Assembly: GCA_028284365.1 (NCBI GenBank)
Contig: JANQRW010000090.1
Coordinates: 1-54,182 of the forward strand
Length of the DNA stretch: 54,182 nucleotides
Source of the DNA: Marinicella sp.
GTDB taxonomy: Bacteria > Pseudomonadota > Gammaproteobacteria > Xanthomonadales > Marinicellaceae
Direction: 5' to 3'
Shown: one piece after another, positions 33,571 through 38,366 of the stretch
Layout: each line of letters starts with the position of its first letter
How positions within the stretch are numbered: the stretch's first letter is position 1
Notes under the pieces: generated by a model
What the model was told of the DNA's origin: nothing
Database searches by the model: none
Seen by the model: the letters and a program-made list of their open reading frames with translations, nothing else
Made by a program: the position numbers and the translations under genes

Positions 33571-33627
33571 GCCTAACGCCCAAAGCAGCGGGCGGCGAAG
33601 CCGTCCGACTGCCTTTGATTGTTATAT
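33571..33627 (-). repeat. attC6 recombination site
   Basis: A short, 57-bp attC. On the plus strand it begins GCCTAAC and ends GTTATAT. The arms pair CAAAG-CAG with CTG-C-CTTTG, with one unpaired base, the extrahelical base that gives attC its strand polarity. It ends the fos cassette. Confidence 0.9.
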
Positions 33628-33628
33628 T

Positions 33629-34027
33629 TTAGTACCACTTCAGCCCTTTATAGGGACTAGATTTCAATTCTTCCAGTCTGGATTCAAGGCTGCCAACGTG
33701 AATCTCCAGCTTATGCCCATCGGGATCAAGAATATAGAGTGACTCTCCTTCACTTGTATTTTTCTTCCACGTTTCTGCGCCAGACGAGAGTACTTTACTG
33801 CAATAAGAGTGAAAGTCAGCTTCGGCCACGGTGAAGGAAATATGGCTATAATCTTTTGCAGGCGAAACATCATCAACGGACAGACATACCCACAAATCAC
33901 TAACAGATAAATATGCACCGGAGTCCCATTTTACCACGGGTTTCATCCCCAAGATTGAAGCATAGAAAGTGAGCGATTTTTCTAGCTCACTTACTGCAAT
34001 GGTGATGTGATTCAGTCCCTTTAGCAC
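33629..34027 (-). CDS. fosA-like: integron cassette 6: FosA-type fosfomycin thiol transferase
   Basis: A 132-residue glyoxalase/bleomycin-resistance-fold protein very close in pattern to FosA, which inactivates fosfomycin by adding glutathione. It opens 'MLKGLNHITIAVSELEKSL' and carries 'WDSGAYLSVSDLWVCLS' and 'DPDGHKLEIHVG'. Metal ligands His7, His62 and Glu108 correspond to His7, His64 and Glu110 of Pseudomonas FosA. Lys88, Ser92, Glu93, Ser96, Tyr98 and Arg117 match the K+ and fosfomycin-binding residues. It is a complete cassette between attC5 and attC6. Many mobile fos genes are integron cassettes; this one is in a chromosomal array. Activity is inferred, not shown. Confidence 0.9.
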   Translation of the reverse strand: MLKGLNHITIAVSELEKSLTFYASILGMKPVVKWDSGAYLSVSDLWVCLSVDDVSPAKDYSHISFTVAEADFHSYCSKVLSSGAETWKKNTSEGESLYILDPDGHKLEIHVGSLESRLEELKSSPYKGLKWY

Positions 34028-34042
34028 GATATCTCCGAGAAA

Positions 34043-34133
34043 ATATAACGCTCACATAAACGGCGAGCAACTTGTTGCGAGTCCTTTTTGGCGCCAAAGG
34101 CGACAAAAACTTGGTTTGATGTGATTGTTATAC
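34043..34133 (-). repeat. attC5 recombination site
   Basis: A 91-bp palindromic site with plus-strand cores ATATAAC (34043-34049) and GTTATAC (34127-34133). The outer arms pair over TCACAT-AAAC against GTTT-G-ATGTGA, with a single unpaired base. An inner hairpin pairs GCAAC with GTTGC. Confidence 0.92.
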
Positions 34134-34139
34134 AAGCTC

Positions 34140-34496
34140 CTATTTATATCCAATCTTTGCTAAAGAAGCCTGAATCACTTCTGGCTGGTAGCCATAAATA
34201 ACATCTTCTCCAATAATTGATAGCGGAACTCCGCTCCCACCCAAAGAACGAAATTCAAACTGAGCGATTATTGATTTTTCTATATCATACTCTGTATAAG
34301 ATATGCCATTTTTATTTAATGTTTCCTTAAGTTTTTTACAATACGGACACCAACTTGCCGAATATATTATTATTTTTTCACTCCCTTCACTCGGTTGATA
34401 AATTTTGGGCCCAATATACCCCAAATAAACGACCACTATCGCTATTGATGTAAGGCTGGAATACACAACTCTTCTTAAAGTAAATCGTTTTTTCAT
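34140..34496 (-). CDS. integron cassette 5: membrane-anchored glutaredoxin-like protein
   Basis: The start is set at MKKRFTLRRV because the longer frame begins inside attC4. The 118-residue protein has one N-terminal hydrophobic helix (about 10-30), so its C-terminal domain probably faces the periplasm. That domain is glutaredoxin-like: 'IIIYSASWCPYCKKLKETL' with Cys50 and Cys53, and a cis-Pro loop 'GSGVPLSII'. Soluble glutaredoxins lack such an anchor; a thiol-disulfide role outside the cytoplasm is inferred. It is bounded by attC4 and attC5 and forms a complete cassette of about 466 bp. Confidence 0.82.
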   Translation of the reverse strand: MKKRFTLRRVVYSSLTSIAIVVVYLGYIGPKIYQPSEGSEKIIIYSASWCPYCKKLKETLNKNGISYTEYDIEKSIIAQFEFRSLGGSGVPLSIIGEDVIYGYQPEVIQASLAKIGYK

Positions 34497-34508
34497 TTTC
34501 ACTTTTCT

Positions 34509-34563
34509 GTATAACGCTTGGTTCAGGTGAGCCGAAGGCGTCACCTGGAACCACTTGTTACAC
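34509..34563 (-). repeat. attC4 recombination site
   Basis: A compact, 55-bp attC. Plus-strand cores are GTATAAC (34509-34515) and GTTACAC (34557-34563). The arms TTGGTT-CAGGTGA and TCACCTG-G-AACCA pair with one extrahelical base, a textbook attC shape. The reading frame of cassette 4 runs through half of it. Confidence 0.93.
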
Positions 34564-35194
34564 GCTGGTCGGTACGAATTTCATTTGTTTTTGTTACATG
34601 GTAATGACGTTCGACATTTTTTGTGATTTCTCCCCAGACAGAGTTTTTTACCCAGCTTTGGTGCAGCGCAAATGCTTCTTCATCTGTGAATTCTTCATAG
34701 ACCATGAATTTATTAGGATTATACTCTTGCTGTTCGACGTTAAAGACCAAACAGCCAGGCTCTGACCTTGTTTTTTGGATATGAACAGGAAGCTCTTTGA
34801 GAACAACTGATAAATCTTCATCAGAAACGATGATATGACCTTCGAGAGTAACTTTTGAAATGATCGGTTCGATTGTTTTGCAAGGAACCCAGCCTACTTG
34901 CCCCGACGAATTTTCTGACCAAGCCCACTCATTTAGAACCTTTTTAATGAATAGAACCTCTCCAAGCTTTGTTGATAGCTCCGTTGCGTTATAGTCTTTG
35001 GCTGCTGTTGATTGAGTAGTTCCCAAGTTAATGTATTGTTCTGGAGCCCATCCTTCGTTTCCACATTTTGTCGTTACTCGAACCCACCCTTGATATTCAT
35101 CATCTCTAACTCCAACAGAAAGCTTTTCTCCCTTTTGGAATTTTATTGGGTCTGGATAAGCTGAGGTATATTTCTCAATTACTTGATATTGCAT
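34541..35194 (-). CDS. integron cassette 4: SH3-SH3-ABM domain protein
   Basis: A 217-residue soluble protein with three domains: two SH3-like modules (residues 3-56, with 'GWVRVTTKCGNEGWAPEQYI', and about 66-111, with 'GQVGWVPCKTIEPI') and an antibiotic-biosynthesis-monooxygenase (ABM) fold at 113-203 ('SEPGCLVFNVEQQEYNPNKF', 'VYEEFTDEEAFALHQ'). ABM proteins are small heme/quinone-type or cofactor-free oxygenases. The last dozen residues are translated from attC4, so the tail is made by the recombination site. There is no signal peptide. I know of no named protein with this order, and the function is unknown. Confidence 0.83.
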   Translation of the reverse strand: MQYQVIEKYTSAYPDPIKFQKGEKLSVGVRDDEYQGWVRVTTKCGNEGWAPEQYINLGTTQSTAAKDYNATELSTKLGEVLFIKKVLNEWAWSENSSGQVGWVPCKTIEPIISKVTLEGHIIVSDEDLSVVLKELPVHIQKTRSEPGCLVFNVEQQEYNPNKFMVYEEFTDEEAFALHQSWVKNSVWGEITKNVERHYHVTKTNEIRTDQRVTSGSR

Positions 35195-35209
35195 GATTTC
35201 TCTTGAAGC

Positions 35210-35284
35210 GTATAACGCCTTAAACAGCGGCGAACGAAAGTGAGTCCGGCAGCGCTAGCTGCGAACTGATTTAACTTGTTAGAG
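35210..35284 (-). repeat. attC3 recombination site
   Basis: A 75-bp site with plus-strand cores GTATAAC (35210-35216) and GTTAGAG (35278-35284). The arms TTAAACAG and CTGATTTAA pair imperfectly, and an inner AGCGCTAGCTGCG hairpin and a GAGTCC word are present as in the other sites. Confidence 0.87.
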
Positions 35285-35290
35285 GTTTTA

Positions 35291-35596
35291 CTATTTTTTA
35301 CGATCTTCAAAAGCTTTCCAAGGGTGTTTTTCTAAGATTTCGTCGCGTTCTTTTAGGTCATGCTTAGATTTAAAATAAACGATAATACTAATCATCGAGA
35401 AGCCTATAGCGAAATAAATACCTGTTTCTAATCCTAGCTGGCTTACAGAAAAGATTAATATAGCAATGAAAACCAAAGTGAATATGATAAATTTTGACTT
35501 AAAGGATGCTTGTTTCGCTAGTTTTCCAGATATTGGTTTGTTAAGAGCATTAGAGAGTTTATTACTTCCGCAAATACCTTTATCGATTTCTTTCAT
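35291..35596 (-). CDS. integron cassette 3: small two-helix membrane protein
   Basis: A 101-residue protein with a hydrophilic N-terminus of about 33 residues, two helices (about 35-52 and 58-76) joined by a short loop, and a charged C-terminus ('KSKHDLKERDEILEKHPWK'). The tail 'KHPWKAFEDRKK' is rich in Lys and aromatic residues. No family is recognised. It forms a complete cassette of about 398 bp between attC2 and attC3. Confidence 0.68.
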   Translation of the reverse strand: MKEIDKGICGSNKLSNALNKPISGKLAKQASFKSKFIIFTLVFIAILIFSVSQLGLETGIYFAIGFSMISIIVYFKSKHDLKERDEILEKHPWKAFEDRKK

Positions 35597-35607
35597 TATT
35601 CATGTAC

Positions 35608-35697
35608 CTCTAACGCCGCGCACAGGGGCGGCCAAATAAGCGCAGCGTTTTGGGCGTCCCAGCGACCAACGGGAGCGGTTGCTGCGACTTGTTAGTG
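35608..35697 (-). repeat. attC2 recombination site
   Basis: A 90-bp site with plus-strand cores CTCTAAC (35608-35614) and GTTAGTG (35691-35697). It has GC-rich inner arms (GGGGCGGCC, CGCAGCG and GTTGCTGCG). The stop codon of the cassette-2 gene lies inside a core, as for several other cassettes here. Confidence 0.85.
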
Positions 35698-36168
35698 TTT
35701 AGCTTGCTTGAAGCCACGGATTACCCAGCCAATAGACCAGCCTAAGATTAGTAGAGCAATAGATGGTATTAACCACCAAAGTAATGACTGCAAATAGTGA
35801 TTATTTTGCTTGCTGGGCAATTCATCTAGCTCTTTCTCAAATCTCTCATTAATGGCAGCCACTTGGGTAGAAAATATTTTTTGCCCTTCAGATGGGGTTT
35901 CAACTATTTTTCTTAGCGAATCAATAATTTCGTTATTTGTTCTATCTTTGAATAGAATATCCTTAATTTTATATGAATAGATCTCTTGGCCTTCGGCTTC
36001 CGATATTTTTTCAGCAATAACGTCAGTTGCTTCGGTCACCCACCTATACTCAATATATGAAAGACTTGGTTTCGTTTCATAAGAAACTGCAATTATGAGA
36101 ATTCCATACACAACAATTAAAACTATCCATAGTCTAAACCAGCCACCTAGTTTCATATTTTCTCCCAC
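35692..36168 (-). CDS. integron cassette 2: membrane protein with central coiled-coil-like domain
   Basis: A 158-residue protein with a helix near each end (about 11-28 and 129-150) and roughly 100 charged residues between them, probably outside the membrane. The middle is helical and Glu/Lys-rich ('QVAAINERFEKELDELPSKQ'). A second start at MKLGGW, four codons in, is equally possible. No family is recognised. The architecture (two helices flanking an extracytoplasmic helical domain) is common among sensors and envelope-stress proteins, but nothing here fixes a role. Confidence 0.7.
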   Translation of the reverse strand: MGENMKLGGWFRLWIVLIVVYGILIIAVSYETKPSLSYIEYRWVTEATDVIAEKISEAEGQEIYSYKIKDILFKDRTNNEIIDSLRKIVETPSEGQKIFSTQVAAINERFEKELDELPSKQNNHYLQSLLWWLIPSIALLILGWSIGWVIRGFKQAKH

Positions 36169-36170
36169 AA

Positions 36171-36260
36171 CACTAACGCCCGGCTAAACGGCGAGCCACG
36201 CAGTGGCGAGTCCAGTGGAGCGCCGTAGGCGCGCAACGGTGTTTAAGCCGCTTGTTAGGT
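36171..36260 (-). repeat. attC1 recombination site
   Basis: A 90-bp palindromic site with plus-strand cores CACTAAC (36171-36177) and GTTAGGT (36254-36260). The arms CGGCTAAAC and GTTTAAGCCG pair with one unpaired base. It shares TAAACGGCGAGCC and GCGAGTCC with attC5 and attC7. It closes the first cassette. Confidence 0.9.
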
Positions 36261-36262
36261 TT

Positions 36263-36952
36263 TTATTGGTCGAATGCATTACCTTTGCCCAAATTACATT
36301 GCTTGCACTTAGATTGTAGGTTTTCTTCGACGGTTTCTCCGCCTTTAGACCAGGGTAGAATATGATCGACGTGTAACTCGACTCCCCGCTCCTTAATTGG
36401 GCTTGCACCACAAGATTGACAAGTAAAACCATCTCGAGACAGAATCCTGAATCGCATACGGTCAGATATGTTGCGACTGGTTCTTCTTTTCTTGGGTTTT
36501 GTTTCTTTGTTTTCTTGAGGCTGCAAGACTTCTTCTTGCTCTTCGGAGGGTGAGCTTTCATTGATATAAGTTACAAATGCTTCTAAGGCTTGCCGATAGC
36601 CACCAAAGCGCTCCCGATAAATATGTTCAGTATATTTAGATAGCGGCTTCACTAAGTCTCTAGTTACCGGCTGCCTCCCCAAGGCTATCCAGACATTTTC
36701 TAGATTAATGAATAGATCACGATCAGAAACATCCTTTTCTTCATTAATGTCCAAGCCTGCTGCTTTCAGAGCAGAATTCCATGACCCAAAGCGAGAAGCC
36801 ATAGTGCTTGAGGAGTACTTTCCAACCTCGCTATAAGATCTGTAGTTCAAAGGTTCGTTGCTCTTTGAAAGAGCCTCATAGCTTGCCCTTAGATCATCTA
36901 TAAGTTCTTCTTTACTGACGTTTCGATTAAATTTTTCTAGTTGAAACTTCAT
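36263..36952 (-). CDS. integron cassette 1: HNH endonuclease with HNH-associated repeats
   Basis: A 229-residue protein. Two helical repeats of the homing-endonuclease-associated type (HNH_repeat) lie at about 32-67 ('SRFGSWNSALKAAGL') and 85-125 ('RERFGGYRQALEAF'). A basic linker (KKRRTSR, 154-160) leads to a C-terminal HNH nuclease with 'LHVDHILPWSKGG' (His194, His197), Asn211 and a zinc ribbon CxxC pair (Cys178/181, 216/219). All catalytic features look intact. It is the attI-proximal cassette, so it should be the most recently inserted and the best expressed from Pc. It may be a defence or selfish nuclease. Confidence 0.9.
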   Translation of the reverse strand: MKFQLEKFNRNVSKEELIDDLRASYEALSKSNEPLNYRSYSEVGKYSSSTMASRFGSWNSALKAAGLDINEEKDVSDRDLFINLENVWIALGRQPVTRDLVKPLSKYTEHIYRERFGGYRQALEAFVTYINESSPSEEQEEVLQPQENKETKPKKRRTSRNISDRMRFRILSRDGFTCQSCGASPIKERGVELHVDHILPWSKGGETVEENLQSKCKQCNLGKGNAFDQ

Positions 36953-36965
36953 CGATGCTCCAGAA

Positions 36966-36972
36966 ACCTAAC
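36966..36972 (-). other. attI core site, junction with first cassette
   Basis: On the minus strand GTTAGGT fits the integrase core GTTRRRY and lies 14 bp before the ATG of the first cassette gene. It matches the distal core of attC1 exactly, as expected after cassette insertion. The rest of attI should extend from here towards intI. Confidence 0.75.
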
Positions 36973-37017
36973 AATTTATTATGTGTACATTGATGCTTAA
37001 TATCATCTGATTCTCCT

Positions 37018-37125
37018 GATATAAGTGCACTGTTTTTAATAGCTTTTTATTATAAGTCATTGATTTCTCACTTTGTAGGAAATTATTACTGCACTAATAA
37101 CTGGTTATAGGCGGATATAAGTGCA
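37018..37125. repeat. repeated GATATAAGTGCA motif in the attI/intI leader
   Basis: GATATAAGTGCA occurs at 37018-37029 and 37114-37125, and the reverse form TGCACT occurs at 37090-37095. The last can pair with AGTGCA at 37120-37125. These could be the direct repeats to which IntI binds in attI, or operator sites for a regulator of intI and the cassette promoter. Confidence 0.6.
37049..37054 (-). promoter_or_regulatory. possible cassette promoter Pc, -10 element
   Basis: A perfect TATAAT on the minus strand about 95 bp upstream of the first cassette gene, in the position expected for Pc. The best -35 at 17-bp spacing (37072-37077) is poor, so the assignment is tentative. Confidence 0.3.
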
Positions 37126-37145
37126 TGAAATCACTAATATCCGCC
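37110..37145. promoter_or_regulatory. 14-bp inverted repeat directly upstream of intI
   Basis: The arms GGCGGATATAAGTG (37110-37123) and CACTAATATCCGCC (37132-37145) are complementary at 13 of 14 positions around an 8-nt loop. The site ends 25 bp before the intI start. It lacks a T-run, so it is not a simple terminator. It could be an operator, a cruciform, or an mRNA hairpin that limits intI translation. It overlaps one GATATAAGTGCA motif. Confidence 0.75.
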
Positions 37146-37170
37146 GAAATCTTAATAAATGTGCATAATT

Positions 37171-38133
37171 ATGAAACTGTTAGATCAAGTCGCTGTTAAA
37201 TTGCGTTTTCTGCATTACAGCGAGAACACCTTAACCACCTATACCTCCTGGATAAAAAAATACATCCTTTTCCATCAAAAAAGACATCCTACCGAAATGG
37301 GCAAAGCTGAAATTGAAATGTTTTTAAGTCACCTTGCTGTTGAAAGAAAAGTAGCTGCCACAACTCAAAACCAAGCTTTTAATGCGCTTTTATTTCTCTA
37401 CAATCAAGTATTGAACATATCTTTACAAGATGAAAATATCAATGCACTGCGAGCAAAACAGCGAGTGCACCTTCCAGTCATATTGAGTACCAAAGAAGTC
37501 AAAAAAATCATCTCTTGTATGCCGGATAATATCTATGCTTGTATTCTTAAAACTATTTATGGTTGTGGCTTAAGGTTGAAAGAAGTGCTCAATCTAAGAA
37601 TAAAAGACATTGATTTTTCTTATAATCGTATGATTATTTGGGACAGTAAATCTTTAACAGATAGAAGCTTGCCACTTCCTAAGCAATTGATCCCTGCATA
37701 CCAGAAGCTCATTGCCGAGAATCAAACTCAACATGAAAATGATATAAGAAACGGTCATGGTTCTGTCGAGTTACCCAATGCATTAAAAAGAAAATACCCT
37801 AATGCTGACAAGGAATTCAAGTGGCAATATCTATTCCCAATGAATAAAGTATCAAAGGAGCCAAAAACCAATGTGATTCGACGACACCATGTCTTAGAAA
37901 ACACCTTCAGTAGAAACTTAAAAAAAGCCGTAAGCAAGTCTGGGATTAATAAAAAAGTGACTGCACATACATTCAGACACTCTTATGCCACTCATTTATT
38001 GCAAGCTGGCATTGATATCAGAACCATTCAGGAGTTGTTGGGACACAAAAGTTTAGAAACTACCATGATTTATACTCACGTGATTAAGGAACTCAGTCAG
38101 AAAAACCGATTCAGCCCTTTAGACTATCTTTGA
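37171..38133 (+). CDS. intI: integron integrase IntI
   Basis: A tyrosine recombinase of 320 residues from MKLLDQ (an ATG four codons earlier is possible; neither has a clear ribosome site). Catalytic residues are Arg135 ('[13 protein letters not shown]'), Lys160, His266 and Arg269 ('[13 protein letters not shown]'), His292 ('[11 protein letters not shown]') and Tyr301. The integron-specific insert between the Lys and His motifs is present (about 188-222: '[20 protein letters not shown]' then a Trp and 'LFP'), which separates IntI from XerC/XerD. It is transcribed away from the cassettes, the standard integron arrangement. The gene is intact and probably active. Confidence 0.95.
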   Translation: MKLLDQVAVKLRFLHYSENTLTTYTSWIKKYILFHQKRHPTEMGKAEIEMFLSHLAVERKVAATTQNQAFNALLFLYNQVLNISLQDENINALRAKQRVHLPVILSTKEVKKIISCMPDNIYACILKTIYGCGLRLKEVLNLRIKDIDFSYNRMIIWDSKSLTDRSLPLPKQLIPAYQKLIAENQTQHENDIRNGHGSVELPNALKRKYPNADKEFKWQYLFPMNKVSKEPKTNVIRRHHVLENTFSRNLKKAVSKSGINKKVTAHTFRHSYATHLLQAGIDIRTIQELLGHKSLETTMIYTHVIKELSQKNRFSPLDYL

Positions 38134-38209
38134 AATAATTCCACTTAATACGTGCAAATAAGCCTTTGGAAACCTCAATAAACTTGATTAACGAGATAGT
38201 TGAGGTATA

Positions 38210-38235
38210 CGTTCCCACACCGAATCGTGGGAACG
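38210..38235. repeat. REP-like hairpin CGTTCCCAC/GTGGGAACG
   Basis: A perfect 9-bp inverted repeat (38210-38218 and 38227-38235) around an 8-nt loop, in the 233-bp gap between intI and the peptidase gene. No T-run follows on either strand. The sequence resembles the widespread 'GTTCCCACG...CGTGGGAAC' repeats linked to REP/RAYT elements, from memory. The same gap has two further small stems, GTGAGC/GCTCAC (about 38280-38306) and TTTCAGC/GCTGAAA (38335-38351); no gene is evident. Confidence 0.5.
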
Positions 38236-38366
38236 AAAATAAAAAGAAGTGGTTTATGTTACCTAAATGTGTGCAGTTGGTGAGCCTCGGCAAAACAGAA
38301 GCTCACTCATAAAAATTCAGTTAATGGTTACGGTTTTCAGCCATGCTGAAAGGAGTGGCCATTGAA

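Noticed and set aside
33629-34027. Generic glyoxalase/VOC protein
   Set aside because: All FosA metal and substrate residues are in register, which is much more specific than the VOC fold.
33077-36260. Regularly spaced related repeats as a CRISPR array
   Set aside because: The repeats are long palindromes of varied length (55-91 bp) separated by whole genes; they are attC sites.
36184-36561. 125-residue frame overlapping the HNH gene
   Set aside because: It is an alternate-frame shadow of the HNH nuclease and runs into attC1.
37030-37045. CTGT upstream of intI as half of a LexA box
   Set aside because: The matching ACAG at the right distance is absent, so an SOS operator is not supported.
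37171-38133. XerC/XerD or phage integrase
   Set aside because: The integron-specific insert near residues 188-222 and the attC array identify it as IntI.
38210-38235. Terminator of intI
   Set aside because: The stem is good, but no T-run follows on either strand.
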